A stretch of DNA of 32,195 bases, taken from an uncultured Chitinophagales bacterium. GTDB taxonomy: Bacteria; Bacteroidota; Bacteroidia; Chitinophagales; UBA2359. The translations under genes were made by a program, and so were the position numbers. Within the stretch, counting starts at the first letter, position 1. Every line of letters starts with the position of its first letter. This document shows, piece by piece, positions 8,874 through 16,778 of the stretch. The notes under the pieces were generated by a model, which made no database searches, was not told the DNA's origin, and was given only the letters and a program-made list of their open reading frames with translations. Location of the stretch: positions 1 to 32,195 of the forward strand of contig CALBCY010000256.1 of the NCBI GenBank assembly GCA_937927195.1, written 5' to 3'.

Positions 8874-9370
8874 AAAGTTGGTGAAGAAAATTATCTTTAA
8901 AGTACGCTTGCTGTTATTTTTGATAAGTAAAGTGATTAGTTAAAATTTCAAATAATTTTGCTCTTCATCTTGAATACTAGACATTTTCTCGAATCAAAAA
9001 ATAGCTTTATTTTGGTCTTATGACCAAAATCTTGCTTGTTTTTTATGCCCATTAAATTAAGCATTCTTGCTTCGTTTCATAAAAATTCATCAGGTCCTTT
9101 GGTAATAACAGCAAAGGAAAGCAATGATTTGTCTAGTTCTCAACTCTTCATCCTTGCATATTCCTTGACCATTTTCATTTAAAAATTTTATCAAGTCCTA
9201 TTTTCGCTCAAAAATATCAAAAGGTATTGTATTTGTCCTTCTTTTTTGGAAATTTGCAAGATTGAAATGTGCCTAAAACATGCATTGAATTAATTCGACT
9301 TTAATAAACGTATTTTTTTTCAATGAATTCAGTAATTAAATAGAAGTTTTGATGTCAAAAAATAAAAGCT
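8874..9370. other. Intergenic region between the divergent MFS and DUF4258 genes
   Basis: Apart from the probable missing N-terminal codons of the MFS gene (8874-8924), this AT-rich stretch of nearly 500 bp holds no credible gene. It contains a perfect 9-bp hairpin ATTTTGGTC-TTAT-GACCAAAAT at 9009-9030. It must carry both divergent promoters. I found no exact TAnnTTTG box in front of the 9371 start. Confidence 0.4.
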
Positions 9371-9907
9371 ATGATAAAATCAGGAAAGAAAGATCCAGGA
9401 GGTCGATTAAATAAAAGAAACAAGCGTTTTATGATGCGCTACATTGTATTTGGGATAATTGCATTAATTGCTGCTGGATACCAATATTATACAACTGGAG
9501 AGTTGAGTTTTGACAGGAGAGGCAACAATAACAAACAAAGCCAAAATCAAAGCGCGAGAGGGAATGATCCTGCTTCTAATACAGATCAATCATTTCCAAG
9601 AGGAGCGGCAGGCAATGCAAGAGTTTTAGCTGATTTGCAGGACAACAAGCTGGTGTATACAAGACATGCTCGATGTAGAATGGATTGTAGAACGATTTCT
9701 GAAAAAGAAATCAAGGAGGTGTTGGAAGATGGTAAAATAAATTTCAAAAAAAGCAAACCCAATGATAGTCCCTGCCCCAGTTACGCAGTAGAAGGATTTA
9801 CAGATGACGGACAAGAAGTCAGAATAGTTTTTGCTGATTGTGATAGACAGACTAAAGTAATTACTGCAATCGACCTTAAAAACAAATATCAATGTCATTG
9901 CGACTAA
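9371..9907 (+). CDS. Membrane-anchored DUF4258 domain protein
   Basis: The 178 residues comprise a basic N-terminus, one transmembrane helix (about residues 24-41, YIVFGIIALIAAGYQYY) and a low-complexity Asn/Gln/Ser linker. A C-terminal DUF4258 domain runs from about 95 to 175. The domain is recognised from the YTRHARCRMDCRTISEKEI opening and the later VRIVFADCDRQTKVITAIDL strand block. DUF4258 is a small alpha/beta fold that has been compared with RelE-like toxins, but this anchored form without an antitoxin gene does not look like a toxin system. Unusually, the domain has about seven cysteines, including a CHC near the C-terminus, suggesting metal binding or disulfides. The ATG start follows an AT-rich leader. 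The next gene is about 80 bp downstream and probably separate. Confidence 0.75.
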   Translation: MIKSGKKDPGGRLNKRNKRFMMRYIVFGIIALIAAGYQYYTTGELSFDRRGNNNKQSQNQSARGNDPASNTDQSFPRGAAGNARVLADLQDNKLVYTRHARCRMDCRTISEKEIKEVLEDGKINFKKSKPNDSPCPSYAVEGFTDDGQEVRIVFADCDRQTKVITAIDLKNKYQCHCD

Positions 9908-9913
9908 AACCAA

Positions 9914-9931
9914 ATTGATTGATTGATTGAT
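9914..9931. repeat. Short ATTG tetranucleotide tract
   Basis: ATTG is repeated four times just after the stop of the DUF4258 gene. It is in non-coding DNA, so length changes would not shift a reading frame. Confidence 0.5.
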
Positions 9932-9988
9932 CGCGTCCTCAAACAGACTATATCCTCTAAGAATAAATCATCCTCAATGACATAAAGC

Positions 9989-10483
9989 ATGAACATCGAT
10001 TGGACCAGTTTTGAACAATTTATTGCCATTCAATCAGATGCTCAAACCGTTTATGATTATTGGACAAAACCTGAACTGTTGACCAAATGGTTTTTATCTG
10101 ATGCAATCTTTAAGAATGAATCAGGGAAGATTTTGGGAATGGGAGATTCTGCCCAAAGTGGTTGCTTTTATGAGTTTGATTGGCATGTATGGCAGAACTG
10201 TACAGAATCAGGGAAAGTCATCAAAGCCAATGGAAAAGATGAATTCAGCTTTAGCTTTGCCGGAGACTGCATTGTAAAAATAAAAATAGAAGTAATAGGC
10301 AATCATGTAAAACTGACCTTAAAGCAAAGTAATATTCCTGTTGACGATGAATCCAAAGTTCAAAAAAGACTTGGATGCCATGCTGGCTGGTTGTTTTATT
10401 TGGTTAACCTAAAATCCGTTTTAGAAGGTGGGCTTGATTTAAGAAACCGACAAGACCAGTTTTTAGGAGCCATCAATGGCTAG
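9989..10483 (+). CDS. SRPBCC (START-like/AHSA1-type) domain protein
   Basis: This 164-residue soluble protein has the layout of the SRPBCC ligand-binding superfamily. A first beta strand (FEQFIAIQSDAQTVYDYWT) leads into a helix with the typical W-T-K-P-E-L-L-T-K-W-F motif at about residues 45-70. Antiparallel strands follow, then a long C-terminal helix containing GCHAGWLFYLVNLKSVLEGG. Such proteins hold hydrophobic ligands or act as Hsp90 co-chaperone-like AHSA1 domains. The ligand here is unknown. There is no signal peptide or membrane segment, so it is cytoplasmic. The ATG start agrees with the family N-terminus. There is no close operon partner: about 80 bp separates it from the gene before and more than 300 bp from the next. 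Confidence 0.85.
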   Translation: MNIDWTSFEQFIAIQSDAQTVYDYWTKPELLTKWFLSDAIFKNESGKILGMGDSAQSGCFYEFDWHVWQNCTESGKVIKANGKDEFSFSFAGDCIVKIKIEVIGNHVKLTLKQSNIPVDDESKVQKRLGCHAGWLFYLVNLKSVLEGGLDLRNRQDQFLGAING

Positions 10484-10807
10484 CATTTGTTTGTGATCAG
10501 CAATTGCTTAATTATTAATCATACACTAAATGTATTTTACTAAAAGCAGCCAATAACAAAAATAACAACGACAAAGCATTGTTTAGAAACCACTGACCAC
10601 TTTAGCTCCATTGACTACCCATGACTACCCAAATTCGATTAGACTTTTCAACCAGAGATCGCCTTTCATTCTACTCAAGTTTTGATAAATACAAACAGCT
10701 CGATTGAGCTTAATACATTTAGATCGCATCCATTTCAAAATAATTAATCAATAATCCTATAATTTAAACTTTCAAGGCTAAATTTGTTTTATAATAAAAA
10801 GGCCTTA
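10484..10807. other. Intergenic region upstream of the M1 peptidase gene
   Basis: I see no gene, RNA or clear repeat in this 324-bp AT-rich stretch. Its only recognisable site is a Bacteroidota-type -7 box close to its right end, listed separately. Confidence 0.4.
10779..10786 (+). promoter_or_regulatory. Candidate -7 promoter box (TAAATTTG) for the M1 peptidase gene
   Basis: TAAATTTG matches the Bacteroidota -7 consensus TAnnTTTG exactly. No good -33 TTG is present at the usual distance, so support is partial. The box overlaps the upstream TTG at 10784, which favours the ATG at 10808 as the real translation start. Confidence 0.4.
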
Positions 10808-12805
10808 ATGCGCTTAACAGCTTATACTTTATCAGTTTTCACGATTGTTCTCCTATCCTTGATTGATTTAACAGCCAAGGGAGATCCCTTGTCTGACCGA
10901 ATTGCCAACTACAACATGGTAATTGAACTCGACACGGCAACTAAAAGACTGGATGCCTTCTCTGAGATCTTATGGAAAAACCTTTCTACGGATACCATCA
11001 CTAAATTGCAATTTCATTTGTATTACAATGCTTTCAAAAACACTGAAAGTACATTCATGCTCAAGCGAGATATGTTTGCAGACATGATGGATGGCGGATT
11101 ACAGAATGATTGCAAGTGGAGTTGGACAGAAATCACCTCCCTTACTGACACGGCAGGAAATGAATTGACAAATGAAATGCATTTCATAGCACCCGATGAT
11201 GGAAACCCGAATGATCAAACAGTTCTTGAAGTTCCTTTGGCAATAGCAGTTTTGCCTGGTGAACAAATTGAACTTAAGATGAAATGGGAAGCCAAGATTC
11301 CTGGAACGATGCCACGAACTGGACACAATAAAGATTTCTATTTTATGGTTCAGTGGTTCCCAAAACTGGGTGTTTACGAGGCAGAGGGTGTCCGTAATGC
11401 TCCTGCAGGTCGTTGGAATTGCCATCAGTACCATTCTAAAGGGGAATACTACGCCGATTTTGGCGTTTACGATGTTGCTATAAAGGTGCCAAAAGGATTC
11501 AAACTTGGGGGTTCTGGTGAATTGGTTTCTATGAAAGAAGAAGGTGAAATGAACGTATGGAAATTTCACGCAGAGGACATCATTGATTTTGCATGGACAG
11601 CCTCCCCACATTTTGAGATTCAAAAAAATGAATGGGAAGGCGTCAAAATTAATCTTTTCACCTATCCTGAACATGCCTACCTGGCAGACAGATATTTAAA
11701 TACCATCAAAAGTGCTCTAAGCTACATGAGTGAGCATTTAATGAAATATCCTTATCCAGAATTAACGATTGTCAATCCTCCAATACACGGCATGTATTCT
11801 GGAGCGATGGAATACCCTACCCTTATAACCGCAATGGGACTTTCAAGTATTCCAAAAGGCATTAAGATTTTGGAAACCTTGACCGTTCATGAATTTATTC
11901 ATCAATATTTCATGCAAATGGTTGCCTCTCATGAAGTGGAGGAACCTTGGATGGATGAAGGATTCACCACTTTTTATGAAGGAAGAGTGCTTGACAATTA
12001 CATGGGCGAACAAAATTCCACCATTGATTTGTTAGGAATAAATGTGGGCAACAAAGAATACAATAGAATAGAATTTTTTGGTGAAAGCAATCCCAAAATT
12101 GCCTCCAACAATAGAAGAAGTTGGCAATTTAAGCATGGAGGTTATGGACCCGTTTCCTACAACAAGACTGCCATTTGGTTGAATACCTTGGAAGGATTGG
12201 TTGGAATAGAAAGCATGGATGAAATTATGCACACCTATTTTCATCGTTGGAAATTTAAGCATCCTTGCGGAGCAAATTTTGAAGAGGTCGTTGATGAAGT
12301 AGTTGCGAAGAATCATTCAGCACAATTCGAAAATGGAATGAAATGGTTTTTTGATCAGGTCTTAAGATCAACAGAAACTTGTGATTATACCGTGGCGTCA
12401 ATCAGCAATGAGTTGATCCGTCCCAAAGCAGGATTTTTCAAACTTGATGAAAATTGTCTACCATTAAAGAATGTGAAGGACGGAGAAGCTCAAGTAAAAT
12501 CAACTGTGATTTTAAATCGTTTGGGAGAATTAAAATTTCCTGTGGACGTTGCAATACATTTCTCTAATGGTGAAACGATCAATAAAATTTGGGATGGCAT
12601 AGACAGGAGTTTTGATTATTCATTTGAAGGAGATTATAAAATCACATCTGTAGAGATTGATCCGGAAAGAAAGATTTATATTGACAAAAATTTCATTAAC
12701 AATAGTAAAGTGGTCAAACCAGAGCAAAATGGCATTAGGAAATATCTTGTTCATTTCATGACTTCCTTACAAAGTATTATGACCAATATTTCTGCATTTA
12801 TATGA
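10808..12805 (+). CDS. Exported M1-family zinc metallopeptidase
   Basis: This is a gluzincin aminopeptidase-like protein of the M1 family. The zinc site is complete: HEFIH at residues 361-365 followed by exactly 18 residues and Glu384, giving HExxH-x18-E. The exopeptidase-type motif appears as GAMEYP at 332-337, a variant of GxMEN found in bacterial relatives. From the ATG the protein has 665 residues and a clear signal peptide (MRLTAYTLSVFTIVLLSLIDL). A TTG at 10784 would add eight residues but overlaps a likely promoter box, so the ATG is preferred. The domain order is an N-terminal beta domain, the catalytic domain at about 290-510 and a beta-rich tail. Substrates are unknown. Its last bases overlap the next gene by 4 bp (ATGA), implying translational coupling with a membrane protein. 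Confidence 0.9.
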   Translation: MRLTAYTLSVFTIVLLSLIDLTAKGDPLSDRIANYNMVIELDTATKRLDAFSEILWKNLSTDTITKLQFHLYYNAFKNTESTFMLKRDMFADMMDGGLQNDCKWSWTEITSLTDTAGNELTNEMHFIAPDDGNPNDQTVLEVPLAIAVLPGEQIELKMKWEAKIPGTMPRTGHNKDFYFMVQWFPKLGVYEAEGVRNAPAGRWNCHQYHSKGEYYADFGVYDVAIKVPKGFKLGGSGELVSMKEEGEMNVWKFHAEDIIDFAWTASPHFEIQKNEWEGVKINLFTYPEHAYLADRYLNTIKSALSYMSEHLMKYPYPELTIVNPPIHGMYSGAMEYPTLITAMGLSSIPKGIKILETLTVHEFIHQYFMQMVASHEVEEPWMDEGFTTFYEGRVLDNYMGEQNSTIDLLGINVGNKEYNRIEFFGESNPKIASNNRRSWQFKHGGYGPVSYNKTAIWLNTLEGLVGIESMDEIMHTYFHRWKFKHPCGANFEEVVDEVVAKNHSAQFENGMKWFFDQVLRSTETCDYTVASISNELIRPKAGFFKLDENCLPLKNVKDGEAQVKSTVILNRLGELKFPVDVAIHFSNGETINKIWDGIDRSFDYSFEGDYKITSVEIDPERKIYIDKNFINNSKVVKPEQNGIRKYLVHFMTSLQSIMTNISAFI

Positions 12806-13665
12806 GTTTTTTAAAAGCATATATATTTGGATGGCAAAATCTATTTGGCAATCTAAAGTTATGGTTAAGTTTGTATCTCATAAACTTGGGTTTCGCTTTG
12901 ATTGCCAGCTTTGGATTGAGTTCCTACCTCAATTCGACCATTGGAGATTCATTGGTTTCTGCAGAAGGGCTTGCCGGATTCAGTTACACAATTGTTGGAG
13001 ATCTCTTAAACAATTATGGTGAAAGTTTTGGAGTGATTTTAAACCAATCAATTGGGATTCTGATAATTTATTTTTGCATCTCAATTTTCACAACTGGTGG
13101 AATTGCCTCTGTATTCTTACAAGAAAAGCGGGACATGGGTAGCTTTTGGGCTGCTTGCGGAACCTACTTTTGGCGAATGCTCCGACTAACCGTTTACTTC
13201 CTAATACTATCAGCTGGAGTTTTGGGAATTTTCTTTTTCTTGTATCGAAAATTTGCTTTGGACATGTTCCCTTTTCAACTAGAAGAAGAAAGCATTTTAA
13301 GCAAATATCTTTATATTTTATTGCCTATATATTTCTTCTTTGCCTCCTTGATTTTTACAATTCAAGATTACAGCAAGTTCCACATTGTTCAGAACAGCCA
13401 ATGGCTCATTGCTGGGCCAATATTTAAATCTATTGCTTTTACCATTAGGAATTACATTCCTTGTATCATCCTATTTTTACTCAATTTCAGCACTTTCCTT
13501 ATAGTTTACTTGGCTTATTATTTTATTTCAGACTATATACCAACCAGTTCTTTCTCAGGAATTTTATTGTTCTTTATTTTCTCGCAATTTTTTATTTTAA
13601 TGAGGATTGCCTTGAAGTTGATCAACCTGGGAGGTGTGAGCTATTTGTATCGAATGAAAAGGTAA
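12802..13665 (+). CDS. Polytopic membrane protein coupled to the M1 peptidase, function unknown
   Basis: This 287-residue integral membrane protein has about six hydrophobic segments, at roughly residues 22-42, 80-105, 125-150, 165-190, 210-245 and 250-275. No catalytic motif or known transporter signature is visible. The fold resembles generic DUF-type Bacteroidota inner-membrane proteins with long loops between helices. Its ATG overlaps the TGA of the M1 peptidase gene (ATGA), so the two are almost certainly co-translated and may work together, for example as a membrane partner of the exported peptidase. That partnership is inferred only from gene arrangement. The gene ends about 100 bp before a convergent histidine kinase gene. 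Confidence 0.8.
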   Translation: MSFLKAYIFGWQNLFGNLKLWLSLYLINLGFALIASFGLSSYLNSTIGDSLVSAEGLAGFSYTIVGDLLNNYGESFGVILNQSIGILIIYFCISIFTTGGIASVFLQEKRDMGSFWAACGTYFWRMLRLTVYFLILSAGVLGIFFFLYRKFALDMFPFQLEEESILSKYLYILLPIYFFFASLIFTIQDYSKFHIVQNSQWLIAGPIFKSIAFTIRNYIPCIILFLLNFSTFLIVYLAYYFISDYIPTSSFSGILLFFIFSQFFILMRIALKLINLGGVSYLYRMKR

Positions 13666-13702
13666 AAGGACAGCATTCCGATTATTCAATAAACTAAAAA
13701 AG

Positions 13703-13732
13703 AAGGGAGAGACCTGTGCACCTGTCCCCCTT
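13703..13732 (-). terminator. Possible terminator between convergent genes
   Basis: AAGGG and CCCTT form the base of an imperfect stem, with a GAC/GTC inner stem and a small bulge. On the minus strand it is followed by TTCTTTTTTAG, a T-rich run that would suit termination of the histidine kinase gene. On the plus strand there is no T-run. The stem is interrupted, so confidence is modest. Confidence 0.35.
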
Positions 13733-13765
13733 GGGCCTTAGATTTTAGCCTTAATCCACCAACAA

Positions 13766-15724
13766 TTAATCGCTAGAATTCAATTTCAATCTGAACGTTG
13801 TGCCTTGGTTAATGACGGATTCCACCGATATCTCACCACCGTGAATATTAACAATTTTCTTACAGATGGACAATCCCAATCCAGTTCCCCGAGAACGTTT
13901 TTTGGCGAATGGAATAAAGATTGATTTCATGAATTCTTCTTCAATACCACTTCCGTTGTCACTGATTTTTATTTCAAGAAAACCATCAGAAAGCATTTTT
14001 GAACTAATATTTACAATAGGATTTAAGTTTGCTCGCCTATGCTTAATGCTGTTGCTAATCAAGTTTTGAAAAACAAGTTTAATCAAAGATTCATTCGCAT
14101 AAACAGAATGTTCCGAATTGAGATTTATAGTTGCCTCATTTTCTTTTACCAAAACATCTAAGTCTCCACAAATTTCTTCGAGCAGTTTTTTTAATACTAT
14201 TGTTTTGAAATCTTTTTGATCACTCCCAATCTTGGCGAAATCCAACAACTCATCTATTAAGTTTTGTAGCTGTTCCGCGGAGTTATTTATAAAGCTTAAA
14301 AAATGCTGACTTTCTTGATCAATTTTGTTTTCGATTTTTGAGCCCAGCAATCGAGAAAAACTTACAATGGTTCGTATGGGTTCTTTCAAATCATGAGCCG
14401 CGTTGTAAGCAAACATTTCAAGAGAATTATTCAATTCATCTAAGTGTTCCTTTTCAGTTTTTAAACGTTCAATTTCTATTTCCTTGCCAGCCGTTTCATA
14501 TTTGTAATGCATTTCAAAAACCAAACTGTGTTCCCTAAATTTCTTGGCTTTTTCGTCTAAGACATTTCTCTGTTCTATGAAATAAAGTGCCCAATCTGAC
14601 CGACCAATTTCTTTGCTAATTTTATAACAAATATCTAAAAAATCATAGGAAAAATCCACTGGTAAATCATGATGTTGATCTTTGTGTTCAAGTATTTTTG
14701 ACAAACAAGCATCCACCTTTTCACCATCCTGTTTTAAAAGGTAAAAGTTGGCCAATAATGCATTTGAATATGGGTTTTCTAAACAATCGTGAAAAGCAAA
14801 CAAGTATTTTTCAGCTTGCTCAATGTCGACTATCGCAAAATAATATTTAATGATGGGACCATACAAATTTGGCAAAGACAAATCGGATTTTGCATATTCA
14901 CTCAAAAACAATTCAACTTGCTCTTCAGCCAAATCCATTTGATTCATTTCTAAATGGCATGAAATTATTTTATTCCTTGCAACTAATTTGCCATGCAATT
15001 GTCCGATCTCTTCATTTTTTTCCAATTCTAGCAAGGCATATTTCAATGCCCGGCTTGAGAAATTTAGAATGTACAAATAAAATTCAGACAATCTTCCAGT
15101 AACCATTGCAATGTAACGAACCAAGTTTTCTTGCTCAAATATATTTAAGGCTTTGATCCAATTTTCCATCGCCATTTTATAGTGCTTCAATTGAAAATAA
15201 TTATCACCTAAGATGTATTTAGCAAAACCTATTTCAAGCTTGCCTATGTATTTTTTTCCCAGTAAAACTTCCTGAATGATCTTTTGAGATTCTTCCCACT
15301 TTTCAATATTGTGAAGGATCGAGGCTTTATTGATCAAGAATTTGAAATAGCCGGATTTGTTTGTTTTTTTTGCGATATTATGAGCAATATCCAAATGTTC
15401 AACTGCTTGCTCATTATCGCCAGATAGTGAAGAGACCGTAGCCAAATTGACTCTTGCATACAATTGGTTTTCATAACTCAAATCTTTTGCAGACAGTTCT
15501 TCAGAGTTATAAAAGTATTTGAAAGCCTCAGCATAAGAGGCCATGTTCATATAACAAATTCCCAAATAATTATTTGCTACCGCTGAATGCTTCGTATCAT
15601 TCGTTTTATCAGCAATTTTCAAGATTTCCCTTGCAATTGCAATTGCTTCATTAGGTTGACTGTTGCTCAGCCTGTGCCAAGCCTCTTTCAACTCATCAAT
15701 TCTATTTAAATGGCTTTCAACCAA
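13766..15724 (-). CDS. Soluble TPR-containing sensor histidine kinase
   Basis: The 652 residues have no signal peptide or membrane helix, so this is a cytoplasmic sensor. Residues about 1-400 are all-helical with TPR-like repeats (for example NNYLGICYMNMASYAEAFKY at 51-70), a protein-interaction or sensing array. A coiled coil at 405-435 links it to a HisKA dimerisation domain with phospho-acceptor His444 in AAHDLKEP. The HATPase_c domain shows the N-box (Asn554 and Asn558), G1 DNGSG at 589-593 and G2 GTGLGL at 613-618. It should autophosphorylate and pass phosphate to a response regulator, but none is encoded in the window. It starts with TTG at 15724, the only standard start after the upstream in-frame TGA. 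Its signal is unknown. Confidence 0.9.
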   Translation of the reverse strand: MVESHLNRIDELKEAWHRLSNSQPNEAIAIAREILKIADKTNDTKHSAVANNYLGICYMNMASYAEAFKYFYNSEELSAKDLSYENQLYARVNLATVSSLSGDNEQAVEHLDIAHNIAKKTNKSGYFKFLINKASILHNIEKWEESQKIIQEVLLGKKYIGKLEIGFAKYILGDNYFQLKHYKMAMENWIKALNIFEQENLVRYIAMVTGRLSEFYLYILNFSSRALKYALLELEKNEEIGQLHGKLVARNKIISCHLEMNQMDLAEEQVELFLSEYAKSDLSLPNLYGPIIKYYFAIVDIEQAEKYLFAFHDCLENPYSNALLANFYLLKQDGEKVDACLSKILEHKDQHHDLPVDFSYDFLDICYKISKEIGRSDWALYFIEQRNVLDEKAKKFREHSLVFEMHYKYETAGKEIEIERLKTEKEHLDELNNSLEMFAYNAAHDLKEPIRTIVSFSRLLGSKIENKIDQESQHFLSFINNSAEQLQNLIDELLDFAKIGSDQKDFKTIVLKKLLEEICGDLDVLVKENEATINLNSEHSVYANESLIKLVFQNLISNSIKHRRANLNPIVNISSKMLSDGFLEIKISDNGSGIEEEFMKSIFIPFAKKRSRGTGLGLSICKKIVNIHGGEISVESVINQGTTFRLKLNSSD

Positions 15725-15823
15725 AATAATAATTATTCAAATTCTAATGGATTTCTTGGCTACTATACCATTAGTTATACTTTCTAAATAGATTCTGGGT
15801 TTCATCAATCTGACAAATCAAAA

Positions 15824-16747
15824 TCAAAACAATGTACCTTGTTGATTTTGAGGAATTAATGCAATCTCAGGAATATCAAGATTCAGTTTTTCATTCATTC
15901 TCTTAACAAAATAGCTGGCAAGTTCTGGGCAGTAAAATTCATCTGGTTCATGAATGAAAAAGTACAAGGTTTTCAGCCCCCAATCTCGCCAAAGGCTAAT
16001 TCTGTCTATCCAATCATCTATTCTGGTGAAATCGGTAGGATGCAGATTGTTTCCAACAAAACGAACCATTGCAGTATCAGAGGTGAGATTCATGTGGACC
16101 AATTCTCTATGACCAGCAGTATCAGTTATCAAAGCAATATGACCATTTGATTGAATCAAATCAAACAGATCTAAATGCAATAAGTCAACACTTCTCACTT
16201 CAATTGATATCGGAAACATAGAAGGCAAGTTGTTTACAAAATGTTCCAACACTTTGAATTTCGCCAATTTAAAAGAAGGTGGCATTTGCAAAAAAGGAAT
16301 TCCCAATTTGTGATCAAGAATTTGGATGCTTGAATAAAAAGTATCCACCCAATCTTTGCAATTTTCTAATTGTTGATGATGCGAGATGGCTTGGTGAAAC
16401 TTTGGACAAAATCGAAAGCCCTCTCCTGATAATACCTTCCATTTTTCAAGCGTCGCATTTGGAGGAATTCCATAATGTGTTGAATTCAGTTCAACCGTAT
16501 TAAAATGCCTGGCGTATTCCAGTAAAAACTGATTTGGCTTTGTTCCTTTTGGATACAACTTACCTATCCATTCTCGGTTGCCCCAGGCTGGGCATCCAAA
16601 AAACAATTCGAAGGCATGATCAGTTTTCTGAACATCGCCTTCGAATTTATTAATTTTAAACTCTTCTAAGAGTTTTTTATTTGAAATTTTGGGAGCAGGA
16701 AGTTTGAAATCGACTCCACTAATGTCTTCTAATTTTCCAAATTTCAT
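15824..16747 (-). CDS. DUF72 family protein
   Basis: DUF72 proteins adopt a TIM-barrel fold related to sugar-phosphate isomerases and nucleases, with no firmly established reaction. This 307-residue copy has the family hallmarks: FFGCPAWGNREWIGKLYPKG near residues 48-67, HFNTVELNSTHYGIP near 86-100, a KFHQ segment, and the late ALITDTAGHRE and MVRFVGN strands. A 45-residue N-terminal extension (KFGKLEDISGVDFKLPAP) precedes the barrel, as I recall for Bacteroidota members. The ATG start lies 31 bp after the stop of the upstream DAHP synthase gene, so the two may be co-transcribed, but no functional link to aromatic synthesis is known. It is cytoplasmic by sequence. Confidence 0.88.
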   Translation of the reverse strand: MKFGKLEDISGVDFKLPAPKISNKKLLEEFKINKFEGDVQKTDHAFELFFGCPAWGNREWIGKLYPKGTKPNQFLLEYARHFNTVELNSTHYGIPPNATLEKWKVLSGEGFRFCPKFHQAISHHQQLENCKDWVDTFYSSIQILDHKLGIPFLQMPPSFKLAKFKVLEHFVNNLPSMFPISIEVRSVDLLHLDLFDLIQSNGHIALITDTAGHRELVHMNLTSDTAMVRFVGNNLHPTDFTRIDDWIDRISLWRDWGLKTLYFFIHEPDEFYCPELASYFVKRMNEKLNLDIPEIALIPQNQQGTLF

Positions 16748-16778
16748 TTAAACCTAACTAAGTCAATTGGAGAAAAAT

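Noticed and set aside
8943-9370. A tRNA, small RNA or short gene in the long divergent intergenic region
   Set aside because: I found no cloverleaf, no CCA end and no open frame with protein-like composition.
9371-9907. A RelE-like toxin-antitoxin system based on the DUF4258 domain
   Set aside because: There is no small antitoxin gene beside it, and the protein is membrane-anchored with a long linker, unlike toxins of this type.
11099-11674. A 191-codon minus-strand open frame
   Set aside because: It lies entirely inside the M1 peptidase gene on the opposite strand, and the sequence shows no recognisable protein features.
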